The notes under the pieces: generated by a model
What the model was told of the DNA's origin: nothing
Databases searched by the model: none
Seen by the model: only the letters and a program-made list of their open reading frames with translations
Translations under genes and position numbers: made by a program
NCBI RefSeq assembly: GCF_003583765.1
Contig: NZ_QXQA01000019.1
Coordinates: forward strand, 53,264-117,263
Direction: 5' to 3'
DNA: 64,000 nucleotides
DNA from: Paenibacillus nanensis
GTDB lineage: Bacteria > Bacillota > Bacilli > Paenibacillales > Paenibacillaceae
Shown here: piece after piece, positions 48,255 through 57,186 of the stretch
How positions within the stretch are numbered: position 1 is the first letter of the stretch
How the letters are laid out: each line of letters opens with the position of its first letter

Positions 48255-48317
48255 TTCTTCGGTCCTCCTTACATAGCCCCGCCGCCAAGTGTTACGCATG
48301 TTACAACTGACGCGACT

Positions 48318-48348
48318 ATTATAGATTTGCGTGCTAGAGGTTATTCAA
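48318..48348 (-). promoter_or_regulatory. Proximal promoter of yabE
   Basis: TTGAAT (48343-48348)-N19-TATAAT (48318-48323) on the minus strand. The -35 box lies inside a hairpin arm. Confidence 0.45.
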
Positions 48349-48392
48349 AAATCCGCTTGTCATCAAGATGCGGAAACCGGACTTTTTGAACA
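48341..48392 (-). other. Hairpin in the yabE leader
   Basis: TTCAAAAA / TTTTTGAA arms with inner TCCG/CGGA pairs enclose about 30 bases. If the distal promoter at 48469-48497 is used, this hairpin lies in the transcript. Confidence 0.5.
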
Positions 48393-48468
48393 TCCGCTGT
48401 TACACACGCTCCAACCAAATTTGTACACTCACCTCCCTGCTTAACCCTATGACGACGATGTGCCGAAT

Positions 48469-48497
48469 ATTCTAGCATGGATGGAGAGGTCGTCGAA
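48469..48497 (-). promoter_or_regulatory. Distal promoter of yabE
   Basis: TTCGAC (48492-48497)-N17-TAGAAT (48469-48474) with an extended -10 TGC on the minus strand. It would give a leader of about 200 nt. Confidence 0.5.
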
Positions 48498-48499
48498 GA

Positions 48500-48770
48500 A
48501 AAGGTGTGAGGCAGGCGCAGAAGCGTTCACGTTAAGAAGCAAGTGAGGGGGTACGATGAGGCTGAAAATTTGGTTGAAGAGTTGGAAATCCAATACAAAA
48601 TCAAAAGCTCTGATTTGAATCATACCTTCATCACAGCCAAGTTGTAAAGAAGCGATAAAATGCGATTTTCACGAAAAAAGCAGGTAAACTTTGAATAAAT
48701 AGTTGATTTCAGCGACAAAAATCAGTTTTATTGCGCTAAAGATCATTATTTCTCCCGTTTAAACGTACTT
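48500..48770. other. Spacer between tatD and the yabE promoters
   Basis: About 270 bp. One plus-strand micro-ORF of 20 codons (48556-48618, cationic, with GAGGGGG five bases upstream) and an A/T-rich part with two similar blocks (AGCGATAAAATGCGATTTT and AGCGACAAAAATC) are present. Neither is supported as a gene. Confidence 0.4.
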
Positions 48771-49550
48771 TCAATCGATTCGGAAACATTTTTTTCCGTT
48801 TTCGGTCGTCAATTGGGCCATTTCCTCTACCGTTTTCCCCTTAATTTCGGCTGCTGCCTGGGCGACAAATGCGACGTAAGAGGACTCGTTTCTTTTTCCT
48901 CTAAATGGATGTGGAGTTAAATAAGGGGAGTCCGTTTCGATCAATAATCGGTCCATCGGAACCCTCTCCAAAACCTCTTTTGGCACCCTTGCATTTTTGT
49001 ATGTAACAGGTCCCCCGAAAGAGATATAGAAGTTCATATCGAGACATTGTTTAGCTGTTTCCCAGCTGCCGGAGTAGCAGTGCATGACCCCTCCGACCTC
49101 CGCCGCGTTTTCCTCCTTCAAAATTTTTACGACGTCTTCATGAGCGTCGCGGTTATGAATGACGATCGGCTTGCCCACCTTGCGCGCTAATCGGATTTGC
49201 TCGCGGAATACGCGGTGCTGCACATCCTTCGGGGACGTATCCCAGTGATAATCGAGTCCGATCTCCCCAATCGCGACCACTTTCTTATGGCTGCACAGCT
49301 CCTCGATCCACCCGAGATCCTCCGGACGCATATGAATGCTCTCAACGGGATGCCAGCCGACCGCGGCGTATATAAAATCGTATTTTTCGGCAAGCGCCAT
49401 TGTCGTCGGAATGGTCTCTCTGTCGAAACCGATGTTGACCATCAGCCCGACTCCCGCTTCTCTCGCGCGTTCAATCACGGCCTCGCGGTCCTCGTCAAAT
49501 TTATAAGAATCCAAATGGGTGTGCGTATCGAACAGAAAAGGCTTTGTCAT
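48771..49550 (-). CDS. tatD: TatD-family metal-dependent DNase (YabD)
   Basis: This 259-residue TIM-barrel hydrolase shows the TatD metal ligands: LFDTHTHLDSYKFD at the start, GEIGLDYHWD, VIHNRDAHED and LIETDSPYLTPHP. Its role is DNA repair or RNA 3' processing. No metS gene precedes it, in contrast to B. subtilis. Confidence 0.95.
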   Translation of the reverse strand: MTKPFLFDTHTHLDSYKFDEDREAVIERAREAGVGLMVNIGFDRETIPTTMALAEKYDFIYAAVGWHPVESIHMRPEDLGWIEELCSHKKVVAIGEIGLDYHWDTSPKDVQHRVFREQIRLARKVGKPIVIHNRDAHEDVVKILKEENAAEVGGVMHCYSGSWETAKQCLDMNFYISFGGPVTYKNARVPKEVLERVPMDRLLIETDSPYLTPHPFRGKRNESSYVAFVAQAAAEIKGKTVEEMAQLTTENGKKCFRID

Positions 49551-49576
49551 AGATGCTGCATCTCCTTACCAGGCAT

Positions 49577-50872
49577 TTAATCAAGCTTAAATAATTTGAT
49601 CATCCGTTCGGATAAACGGTCTTTGTTCTGAGCGAGCGGCTCCTCCGGAAAATATAAATGATACTGTCCCTGTCTGAGGCCCGTTATGGAACGAACAATG
49701 TCGGATTTCACGGAAATCTCGCTGATGCCGTCCTCGCTGTCAAGCAACAAAATCGGCGCTTTTTCCTTCTTTTCGCCGTTATTCTGATCCGGCTTGTACA
49801 CATCGTACGGAAGATCGAACGGGTAATCGATTTCCATATGATAATCCGGATTCAGCCCTACAGCCAGCATTGCGTCCGCCACCTCAGCGAGTAATGCTTC
49901 ATCCGGCTCGATCGTTACATATTTATAGAGACGTCTGTTCAGGAAGCGCCTGCACAGATCGCTTAGAATCTCGTCGGCCTCCTCCGACCATTCCGCGAAG
50001 GCCATTTGCGCCATCGATTCATCCAGCTTCAAATAATCCTGTAAGCTCAGCGTATTATTAAGAAGCTTTTGTATCGGATCCGCCATCCAGCGGAACGTAT
50101 ATCCCTGTTGATTCAGCTCATGAGCCCGACGGAATATTTGCCTCAATATAATTTCGGAGCTGCGCGTAACCGGATGGAAATAAATTTGCCAATACATCTG
50201 GTAACGCGACATCAGATAATGCTCGACCGCGTGCATCCCGCTCTCTTTGACGACAATCTTTCCTTGATAGGGCCGAAGCACGCGCAATATCCGCTCGAGA
50301 TCAAACGTCCCGTAATTGACGCCGGTGAAATACGCGTCGCGGAGCAAGTAGTCCATTCGGTCGGCGTCCATCTGGCTGGAAATGAGGCTCACAACGATCG
50401 GCTTCGGATACGTCTTCTGAATGACGGCGGCCACCTTCTCCGGGAAGTCCTCCGATACCTGACGCAGCACTTTATTAATATCCGTATCCCCCAGCAAAAT
50501 ATTGCATGTCCACTCTTCATGGTCCGTATCGAATATTTCTTCTAAGGAATGCGAGAAGGGACCGTGGCCGACATCATGGAGGAGCGCCGCGCATAGAGAG
50601 ACAAGACGTTCCTCCACCGGCCAATCCGGATATCCGTTACGTTCGAACTGGGAAATAATGCGGCGCGTAATTTCATAGACGCCAAGCGAATGGGAGAACC
50701 TGCTGTGCTCCGCTCCATGAAACGTCAAATAAGTGGTTCCAAGCTGGCGAATCCGCCGAAGCCGCTGGAACTCCTTCGTATTAATCAGATCCCAAATCGT
50801 CTGATCCCGAACATATACATAATGATGCACCGGATCCTTAAATACTTTTTCCTCACGCAATGGCTCGTTCAT
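49577..50872 (-). CDS. ywfO: HD-domain phosphohydrolase (YwfO-like)
   Basis: This 431-residue protein has the HD metal site H...HD...D (HSRFSHSLGVYEI, then LLHDVGHGPFSHSLEEIF and MDADRMDYLLRDA). Relatives such as EF1143 hydrolyse dNTPs to nucleosides and triphosphate. The ATG at 50872 has AAGGAG eight bases upstream; the ATG seven codons earlier lacks a site. It occupies the place of metS between abrB and tatD. Confidence 0.88.
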   Translation of the reverse strand: MNEPLREEKVFKDPVHHYVYVRDQTIWDLINTKEFQRLRRIRQLGTTYLTFHGAEHSRFSHSLGVYEITRRIISQFERNGYPDWPVEERLVSLCAALLHDVGHGPFSHSLEEIFDTDHEEWTCNILLGDTDINKVLRQVSEDFPEKVAAVIQKTYPKPIVVSLISSQMDADRMDYLLRDAYFTGVNYGTFDLERILRVLRPYQGKIVVKESGMHAVEHYLMSRYQMYWQIYFHPVTRSSEIILRQIFRRAHELNQQGYTFRWMADPIQKLLNNTLSLQDYLKLDESMAQMAFAEWSEEADEILSDLCRRFLNRRLYKYVTIEPDEALLAEVADAMLAVGLNPDYHMEIDYPFDLPYDVYKPDQNNGEKKEKAPILLLDSEDGISEISVKSDIVRSITGLRQGQYHLYFPEEPLAQNKDRLSERMIKLFKLD

Positions 50873-50896
50873 ACTCTCATCTCCTTTGTTCATAGT

Positions 50897-51111
50897 TTCG
50901 ACACAACCTGCGCGTTAATTGTCGAATCATGTCGTCAATTTCTTTCCAAATTGTCGAAGCTGTTGTATTCTATTACAAAGTAATATTTTCACGATATCCC
51001 GAAAAAGTCTTGTAGTTACTGGAATTTGCCAGAAGATTGCTGGTTGACTGTTTTGGGAAGAGTTGGTATTATAGAAACATAGATTCATAAAACTTGTCGA
51101 ACAATGACGAA
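50897..51111 (+). promoter_or_regulatory. Spo0A boxes around the abrB promoter
   Basis: 0A boxes (TGNCGAA) occur at 50897-50903 (reverse), 50919-50926, 50951-50958, 51094-51101 and 51105-51111. The last two form TTGTCGAA-CAA-TGACGAA downstream of the promoter, nearly the same tandem as in B. subtilis abrB, where Spo0A~P represses. Confidence 0.85.
51044..51072 (+). promoter_or_regulatory. Sigma-A promoter of abrB
   Basis: TTGACT (51044-51049)-N17-TATTAT (51067-51072), 68 bp upstream of the abrB start. Confidence 0.85.
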
Positions 51112-51139
51112 ATAACACAAATATTGAGAGGACTGATAG

Positions 51140-51397
51140 ATGATGATGAAATCAACCGGTATTGTACGTAAAGTGGATGAGCTGGGTCGTGTCGTTATCC
51201 CTATCGAGCTGCGCCGCACGCTTGGTATTGGCGAGAAGGACGCACTCGAGATTTATGTAGACGGCGAGCGCATTATGCTGAAGAAATATGAGCCTGCATG
51301 TATTTTCTGCGGTAACGCGGAGAACGTTTCCTACTTTAAGGGAAAAATTGTTTGTCATATTTGTTTATCAGAAATGCCTACGCCTGTGACAAAATAA
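51140..51397 (+). CDS. abrB: Transition-state regulator AbrB, with C-terminal cysteine motif
   Basis: This 85-residue DNA-binding regulator has the AbrB N-terminal domain (MKSTGIVRKVDELGRVVIPI, then ELRRTLGIGEKDALEIYVD), almost identical to B. subtilis. The C-terminal half differs: instead of the Bacillus multimerisation domain it has CIFCGN and CHIC, a CxxC-x15-CxxC pair that could bind zinc. AbrB represses stationary-phase genes. Promoter and Spo0A boxes are conserved. A strong terminator follows. Confidence 0.93.
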   Translation: MMMKSTGIVRKVDELGRVVIPIELRRTLGIGEKDALEIYVDGERIMLKKYEPACIFCGNAENVSYFKGKIVCHICLSEMPTPVTK

Positions 51398-51460
51398 GAA
51401 AAATAGGTTATAATCAAATTATACCACCTTGTTAATTCTAACCTTTTTATACTCCTTTTT

Positions 51461-51502
51461 GCCTTCCTGTGCTAGAACCCGGCCAGGAAGGCCCTTTTTT
51501 TT
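51461..51502 (+). terminator. Intrinsic terminator of abrB
   Basis: GCCTTCCTG ... CAGGAAGGC (9-bp stem) followed by CC and eight T on the plus strand, 63 bp after the abrB stop. Confidence 0.9.
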
Positions 51503-51545
51503 ATCACATAAGTTCGTGACCGCACCCATAGAATCTGGGGGTCGG

Positions 51546-52445
51546 CTAACGGTTTACTTCATTATAAACGTCCCTTTTCGGTATCCCGCGGTCAACTGCC
51601 GCTAGCTTGATCGCTTCCTTGCGGTCCATCGTCGATTCGTAGTGCGCAACATGCTCGGCGACCGACAGGTCCATCCACCATGCGCCCTCCCTTGCTGCTT
51701 CCCCCGCTTCCGACGCATCCGCTCCTTCTGCGACGATACAGAACTCGCCGAGCGGCTCATGCTCCCGAAACCAGGCTATACATTCGGAAGCCGTCCCCCT
51801 GACCGCTTCTTCGTGCCGTTTCGTTAACTCGCGAATGACTGCGACCCGGCGGTCGCCGAAATGCTCCAGCATCGCTTCCAATGTTTTGTTCAGACGATGC
51901 GGTGATTCATACATAAGAAGCGTAGCTTGCTGACCAGCCAGTCCCTGCAGCCACTTCGACAGCTGCTTTTTCTCCCGTGGAGGGAACCCGGCGAATAAGA
52001 ATCGGTCGGTCGGCAGTCCAGACATAATCAAGGCCGATAATGCCGCATTGGCTCCCGGCACAGGCACAACCGCCAGTCCTTCCGCCACCGCATCGGCTAC
52101 AAGATCGGCGCCGGGATCGGAAATCGCCGGCAGCCCCGCGTCGCTGACGAGCGCGATCGACTGACCCTCCTTGAGCAGACGTATCAGTTCGGGTCCGCTT
52201 GCCCCTTTATTATGCTCATGATAGCTGACCAATCGGGTATGAATATCGAAATGGGTAAGCAGTTTACGAGTCTGTCTTGTATCCTCGGCTGCAATAAGAT
52301 CCGCTTCCTTCAATATCCGAATGGCTCGCATCGTCATGTCTTCAAGGTTGCCAATCGGTGTTCCTACCAAATACAGCGTACCCGCTTCGCCATCGTTCCC
52401 CTTAGGATGCGCGGATGGCTCTGAGTAGCTTTTTTGTCTCCTCAT
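51546..52445 (-). CDS. rsmI: 16S rRNA (cytidine 2'-O-)-methyltransferase RsmI
   Basis: This 299-residue SAM-dependent methyltransferase has the tetrapyrrole-methylase fold: TLYLVGTPIGNLEDMTMRAI, AEDTRQTRKLL, SDAGLPAISDPGADLV and FPPREKKQL. It modifies C1402 of 16S rRNA. Its start overlaps the yabB stop by 4 bp. Confidence 0.96.
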   Translation of the reverse strand: MRRQKSYSEPSAHPKGNDGEAGTLYLVGTPIGNLEDMTMRAIRILKEADLIAAEDTRQTRKLLTHFDIHTRLVSYHEHNKGASGPELIRLLKEGQSIALVSDAGLPAISDPGADLVADAVAEGLAVVPVPGANAALSALIMSGLPTDRFLFAGFPPREKKQLSKWLQGLAGQQATLLMYESPHRLNKTLEAMLEHFGDRRVAVIRELTKRHEEAVRGTASECIAWFREHEPLGEFCIVAEGADASEAGEAAREGAWWMDLSVAEHVAHYESTMDRKEAIKLAAVDRGIPKRDVYNEVNR

Positions 52446-53167
52446 ACGATTTGGACTCCTTCGTCGTTATAGACCATAATTGGCGGCAGCAGCCTGATAT
52501 CAGGCTTCCCGTCACGCGTTGCTTCTATTAATACCATGTTCGCCTCAGCCTTCGCATGCGGATGCACGAACTGAATTCGTTTGGGCTCCAGCCTATGTCG
52601 TCTGAGCGTCTCCACGATATCGAGCAGGCGGGAAGGACGATGCACCATGGAGAGCTTGCCGCCCGGACGCAGCAGCCTGCAGCAGGCAGCGGCCAAATCC
52701 TCAAGCGTACAATGAATCTCATGCCGCGCGATCGCGTAATGCTCATTCTCGTTATGGTCGCCTGCCGTTACCGGCATATAAGGCGGATTCACCGTTATCG
52801 CATCATAAACACCGTTGCCCGCGATTTTGGGATACGCGCGAAGATCCTGCTCCAGTACGCGAATCTGGTCCTGTAAGCCGTTAAGCGCTACGCTCCTTCG
52901 CGCCATATCGGCCAGCCTCGGCTGAATCTCCACCGCATCGATTTGCGCCTTCGTCCGCGATGACAACAGAATCGGAATGACGCCGTTGCCGGAACAAAGG
53001 TCTACTATCCGTCCGGTCTTTGGAATGTTCGCGAATCTAGACAGCAGCACTGCATCTAAAGAAAAGCTGAATACCTCGCGGCTTTGAATAATTCGCAGCC
53101 CCGTATCGGTTAACAGATCGTCAATCCGTTCTCCGACCGCCAATACAATCCTTTGATCTTCCGTCAC
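52442..53167 (-). CDS. yabB: tRNA1(Val) adenine methyltransferase-like protein (YabB/TrmN6)
   Basis: This 241-residue Rossmann methyltransferase has the SAM loop VDLCSGNGVIPILL and the N6-adenine motif VNPPYMP. The family methylates A37 of a valine tRNA. Coupled to rsmI downstream; B. subtilis has yazA between the two, which is missing here. Confidence 0.93.
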   Translation of the reverse strand: MTEDQRIVLAVGERIDDLLTDTGLRIIQSREVFSFSLDAVLLSRFANIPKTGRIVDLCSGNGVIPILLSSRTKAQIDAVEIQPRLADMARRSVALNGLQDQIRVLEQDLRAYPKIAGNGVYDAITVNPPYMPVTAGDHNENEHYAIARHEIHCTLEDLAAACCRLLRPGGKLSMVHRPSRLLDIVETLRRHRLEPKRIQFVHPHAKAEANMVLIEATRDGKPDIRLLPPIMVYNDEGVQIV

Positions 53168-53221
53168 TCGCTGTTCTCTCCTTTATTGCTTCCATCATAA
53201 CGTATAAGTGCAAGTTTATAC

Positions 53222-53253
53222 AAAAAAAGCCGTCCTCTCGCGGTAAGGACGGC
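53222..53253 (-). terminator. Intrinsic terminator of yabA
   Basis: GCCGTCCT-N9-AGGACGGC followed by seven T on the minus strand, 19 bp after the yabA stop. It ends the tmk-to-yabA transcription unit. Confidence 0.9.
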
Positions 53254-53271
53254 CTGTCGATACGATATACC

Positions 53272-53658
53272 TTATTTGTTTAGAAAAGACAGACAGAACA
53301 AGCAGTCGCCTTCCGTCCGCAAATGTCCGTAATATACATTGCAGATATGGAATCCTTCATGATATAACCGCGTTAAGTTATCATGCCCTTCGCCAACAGC
53401 AACATTACTCTCTTCAAGCGAACTCTTTTGAACCGATTCCTTATTCCGCGACTTGCTGCTCTTCGCTGCCAATACGGCTTCCCGTTCCGTCGTCGTCTCT
53501 CTCTTGAAGACTTGCCGTAGCTGATGGTTCTCGATACTGAGTCTCTTGTTCTCTTCCAGCAGCTCTTTCACCTTTTGTTTAAGAGCGCTAAGCTCGGCAT
53601 GAAATAAGCCTAAACGATTGTCCAACTCATCCATCTGAACAAAAATATCTCTCTTCTC
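53272..53658 (-). CDS. yabA: Replication initiation control protein YabA
   Basis: This 128-residue protein has a leucine-rich coiled-coil (LGLFHAELSALKQKVKELLE region) and a C-terminal zinc motif (FHICNVYYGHLRTEGDC, then LFCLSFLNK). YabA binds DnaA and DnaN and limits initiation. I use the TTG at 53658, which aligns with the B. subtilis start; a TTG eight codons earlier is open too. Confidence 0.93.
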   Translation of the reverse strand, partial: EKRDIFVQMDELDNRLGLFHAELSALKQKVKELLEENKRLSIENHQLRQVFKRETTTEREAVLAAKSSKSRNKESVQKSSLEESNVAVGEGHDNLTRLYHEGFHICNVYYGHLRTEGDCLFCLSFLNK

Positions 53659-53719
53659 CAAGTTCCCACCCCAGAACTTCAAGCGTGAGCGTTACCTCAC
53701 CTATTTAATTGAAAGAACA

Positions 53720-54523
53720 TTACTTCACAACTACGTCGTCAAAAGGCAATTCCTTCGGCTTACCCGGAATATCGAACAGCTGTACATAGACGCTCTTCGC
53801 ATTCGCGTTAATACCGGTTACTTTGCCTTCGCCGTAAGAAGTTACGACAATCTTGCCGACTGCAGGCAGCTCTTCCCGCACGCTTTCGTAATTGTCATGC
53901 TCATACTTCAGACAGCACATCAGCCGTCCGCATAAGCCTGATATTTTCGTAGGATTGAGCGACAAGTTCTGATCCTTGGCCATTTTAATAGACACGGGCT
54001 CGAAATCGCCTAGCCACGATGAGCAGCAAAGCACGCGCCCGCAAGGACCGATTCCCCCCAGCATTTTCGCTTCATCGCGAACCCCGATCTGACGGAGCTC
54101 GATTCGAGTGCGGAATACGCTGGCCAGGTCTTTCACCAATTCCCTGAAGTCGACACGGCCTTCGGCCGTAAAGTAAAAAATAATTTTATTGCGGTCGAAC
54201 GTAAATTCGACATCAACCAGCTTCATTCGAAGCTGATGGCTCTTGATTTTATCAAGACAGGTTGCAAAAGCGTTCTTCGCCGCCGTGCGGTTCTCTTCTA
54301 CGACCTGCGCGTCCGCTGAGCTTGCTATGCGGATAACCTTCTTGAGAGGGAGAACAACATCCGATTCACCGACTTGCTTCTGTCCCACCACCACTTTACC
54401 GTATTCGATACCGCGCGCGGTCTCAACAATGACATGCTGATCTTTCTCCACGGGGTGCTCGACCGGATCAAAGTAATAGATCTTGCCCGCCTTCTTGAAG
54501 CGGACACCGATGACATTATACAA
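53720..54523 (-). CDS. ricT: PSP1-domain protein RicT (YaaT)
   Basis: This 267-residue protein is part of the RicA-RicF-RicT complex that supports Spo0A activation and RNase Y-dependent mRNA processing. The PSP1 domain (VEFTFDRNKIIFYFTAEGRV) and the conserved cysteines CGRVLCCSSW and LCGRLMCCLKYEHD, ligands of iron-sulfur clusters, are all present. It starts 3 bp after holB. Confidence 0.96.
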   Translation of the reverse strand: MYNVIGVRFKKAGKIYYFDPVEHPVEKDQHVIVETARGIEYGKVVVGQKQVGESDVVLPLKKVIRIASSADAQVVEENRTAAKNAFATCLDKIKSHQLRMKLVDVEFTFDRNKIIFYFTAEGRVDFRELVKDLASVFRTRIELRQIGVRDEAKMLGGIGPCGRVLCCSSWLGDFEPVSIKMAKDQNLSLNPTKISGLCGRLMCCLKYEHDNYESVREELPAVGKIVVTSYGEGKVTGINANAKSVYVQLFDIPGKPKELPFDDVVVK

Positions 54524-54526
54524 GGA

Positions 54527-55510
54527 TTAGCCCTCCTGTAGGTTTACCAATAATTGCTCAAACGCGAGCTGAGGCGCCACGTTCGCACGCATGCGCTTGC
54601 CCGCTTCAAGGATGTGCTCCATGCAGGATACCCATCCTGCGAAGGAGCGGTCATAAGCGTGATTGCTTATCCATTCCAACTGATCTATAAATATAAGCTT
54701 GTCCTGCCTTCCGGCCTGGAACTGCGTCAAATCTTTAAACCAAAGCGTAAATAACGAAAGCAGCATATCCATATGATTCGCTAAATCTGTCTTAAATAAC
54801 TGCTGCTGGGCAGTGATCATCGCCGCGGTGAATCGGGACGTACTCTCCTTGCCTAATTGTATCACTAGGCTTCTGATTTCTGCAAACGTATTCTGCTGGA
54901 GAATTTCTCTTGCTCCTTCTAACCCGGACGACAGATGGACGGCCGCTCTTGCCAGCAGGGGCGGAGCTCCTTCCGCTGTCAGCCGCTCAAGCATCGCTTC
55001 AGGCGCCATCGGGAGAAACGGTACCCACTGGGTACGCGACCGTATTGTCGGCAGCACAGCTTGTACATTATCCGTAATGAGAATCGCGACAACCGGCGAC
55101 ACCGGCTCTTCGAGAAATTTCAACAAGCTGTTTGCGGCTTGAAGCGTCATTTTCTCCGCTGATTCGATAATATAAACGACTCTGCCCGACTGCGTGCTCC
55201 GGTAGGACATGGATCGCTGCAGCTCGCGAATCTGGTCGATTTTGATGCTTTGTCCATCAGGTGCCACGTTAATCAGATCGCTTTGATTGCCATGCTCGAA
55301 CTTTCGGCACTCCAAGCATTGCCCGCAAGCGTCCCAGCCGTCTGAAGTGCAGAATAGCGCTTTGGCAAATTGCCTTGCCATCTGCAAACGGCCCGTACCA
55401 GACGGGCCGCTGAACAGATAGGCATGTGATATTTTATCGCTTTGGAGGGCGTGCTTCAGAATACGCTGCGCCTTCCATTGTCCGTCTGTCCGTTCAAGGC
55501 TCATAGCCAT
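54527..55510 (-). CDS. holB: DNA polymerase III subunit delta prime
   Basis: This 327-residue clamp-loader subunit has AYLFSGPSGTGRLQMARQF in place of a full Walker A (Arg for Lys), normal for delta prime, and the zinc site CTSDGWDACGQCLECRKF. SRT-type SRTQWVPFLP follows. The start at 55510 follows AAGGA six bases upstream; the longer frame runs 16 codons upstream without a site. Confidence 0.94.
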   Translation of the reverse strand: MAMSLERTDGQWKAQRILKHALQSDKISHAYLFSGPSGTGRLQMARQFAKALFCTSDGWDACGQCLECRKFEHGNQSDLINVAPDGQSIKIDQIRELQRSMSYRSTQSGRVVYIIESAEKMTLQAANSLLKFLEEPVSPVVAILITDNVQAVLPTIRSRTQWVPFLPMAPEAMLERLTAEGAPPLLARAAVHLSSGLEGAREILQQNTFAEIRSLVIQLGKESTSRFTAAMITAQQQLFKTDLANHMDMLLSLFTLWFKDLTQFQAGRQDKLIFIDQLEWISNHAYDRSFAGWVSCMEHILEAGKRMRANVAPQLAFEQLLVNLQEG

Positions 55511-55554
55511 CGTTTCCTTACCTTTCCCAGCTCTGCTTGCATTAAAGAGGTTGT

Positions 55555-55998
55555 TCAAAACAACAAATTAATCAAAATACCGCGTATTTCGCCAATTTTG
55601 TTCAGAAGCTCGATTCTGCCTTCTTCGGTATTCAGCAAATCTTCGCCCATCGACACAAGGTGAGCATCGATTTCATCCAGAAGCTTATACCGCTTGACGC
55701 GGCCGCGGCGGTCAAAGCCTCTCACTTCCTTCAGCCCGATGCCTCGTCTAAGCGTATCCTCCAGGAACGACTTCACCATCTGGCGGTAAAGCATAAGCTC
55801 GCGAACCGTCATATTTTTCGCCAGCCGGTCGCCCTGCCGATGAATATCTTGAAGCTTCTGCTGAAGCTGCTCCTGCGTACGCTGCGAATCCTGCTGCATC
55901 ATCACATCCGAAAAATTCGCCGGCTGCGCAGGCTTCGCGGAGGAATCGGTATTCGTGCGATTTTGCCCGATTGGGCGCCAACCTTGGTCTACTCTCAT
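55555..55998 (-). CDS. yaaR: DUF327 family protein YaaR
   Basis: This 147-residue helical protein matches YaaR (FSDVMMQQDSQRTQEQLQQK, MTVRELMLYRQMVKSFLEDT, VRGFDRRGRVKRYKLLDEID). Function unknown; always found between the DarA and HolB genes in Bacillales. Confidence 0.9.
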   Translation of the reverse strand: MRVDQGWRPIGQNRTNTDSSAKPAQPANFSDVMMQQDSQRTQEQLQQKLQDIHRQGDRLAKNMTVRELMLYRQMVKSFLEDTLRRGIGLKEVRGFDRRGRVKRYKLLDEIDAHLVSMGEDLLNTEEGRIELLNKIGEIRGILINLLF

Positions 55999-56013
55999 GT
56001 ATGCTTCTCCCGC

Positions 56014-56343
56014 TTAGAAGTGTTCGAACCGCTCCACCGGTAAGACGAATACCGCCGCTCCGCCGATTTGCACCTCGACAGGGAATGGGATATACGAATC
56101 CGTAGAGCCTCCCATAGGCGATACCGGCGTGACCAGCTGATCGCGCACCTTGCAATTTGCGCTAATGACATGAAGAACTTCATGGACCCGCTCGTCCTCT
56201 ATCCCGATCATAAACGTCGTGTTGCCCGCTCTTAGGAATCCGCCCGTACTGGCAAGCTTCGTTGCCCGGAACCCTTCGCGAACGAGCGCGTTAGACAATC
56301 TGTTGCTGTCCTTATCTTGAATAACCGCGATGACTAATTTCAT
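56014..56343 (-). CDS. darA: Cyclic di-AMP receptor DarA (YaaQ)
   Basis: This 109-residue PII-like protein binds c-di-AMP: MKLVIAVIQDKDSNRLSNAL, FRATKLASTGGFLRAGNTTF, GIEDERVHEVL and the C-terminal VEVQIGGAAVFVLPVERFEH are all family signatures. The start at 56343 has GAGGGGG eight bases upstream. Confidence 0.95.
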   Translation of the reverse strand: MKLVIAVIQDKDSNRLSNALVREGFRATKLASTGGFLRAGNTTFMIGIEDERVHEVLHVISANCKVRDQLVTPVSPMGGSTDSYIPFPVEVQIGGAAVFVLPVERFEHF

Positions 56344-56446
56344 CTTCATTCCCCCTCAATTACGTTTAGAATAGGTAAAAAATGAATGACTTAGTCCTCT
56401 CTTCTCCAGAAAGCTTTATCTATCCTTAAAATTTGACACGAACGGC

Positions 56447-57082
56447 CTATATTCCTTCTAATCGGTCCTTTAAGATGGCATTTGCCGCTTCGAGCACCTT
56501 CTCCGGCTCCTCTTCCGCATTCACGAACCGGATGCGGTCCGGAAATTTTTGGAGCAGCAGGCGATAACCTTCCCTTACCTTCTCATGAAAGGACTGGCGT
56601 TCCAAATCCAGCCGGTTCACTTCACGATCCGGGGAACGCGATATCCGCGAAAGCCCCACCTCCGGCGACACATCCATGTAGAGCGTTAAATCCGGCATGA
56701 CGTCGCCAATCGCGAATTGGTTAATTCCCCACACCTCCTCCATGCCAAGTCCTCTTGCGTGGCCCTGGTAGGCTAAGCTGCTGTCCACGAACCGGTCGCA
56801 TAATACGACCTTGCCTTCTTTCAGAGCAGGAACCACCTTTTCAACGAGGTGCTGTCGTCTCGCCGCCGCATAGAGCAGCGCCTCCGTTCTAGCATCCATC
56901 ATCGTATGCTCGGTGTCGAGTATGATCGACCGGATTTTCTCCGCGATCATAATGCCTCCAGGCTCCCGGGTAACAACTACGCTCCTGCCCATATGCTGCA
57001 GTGTATTCGCCAAATGCTGAATGAGTGAAGATTTGCCGGCGCCTTCGCCGCCTTCTATCGTAATAAACAGTCCATTACTCAA
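56447..57082 (-). CDS. tmk: Thymidylate kinase
   Basis: This 211-residue kinase makes dTDP. It has the P-loop FITIEGGEGAGKSSLIQHL, the DRF motif LCDRFVDSSLAYQG and the LID region SRSPDREVNRLD. The start is a TTG at 57082 with AAGGAG nine bases upstream; the longer frame (to 57127) is not needed. First of a conserved run tmk-darA-yaaR-holB-ricT-yabA. Confidence 0.95.
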   Translation of the reverse strand: MSNGLFITIEGGEGAGKSSLIQHLANTLQHMGRSVVVTREPGGIMIAEKIRSIILDTEHTMMDARTEALLYAAARRQHLVEKVVPALKEGKVVLCDRFVDSSLAYQGHARGLGMEEVWGINQFAIGDVMPDLTLYMDVSPEVGLSRISRSPDREVNRLDLERQSFHEKVREGYRLLLQKFPDRIRFVNAEEEPEKVLEAANAILKDRLEGI

Positions 57083-57186
57083 TCCGATGTTCTCCTTAAC
57101 CTTTGGTGCTGATGCCTGCTTGTACACTCATTGTAACAAAGCAGGCCCCCCTAAACAATTAAAGATTCCTCGTTTTCCGACGATTC

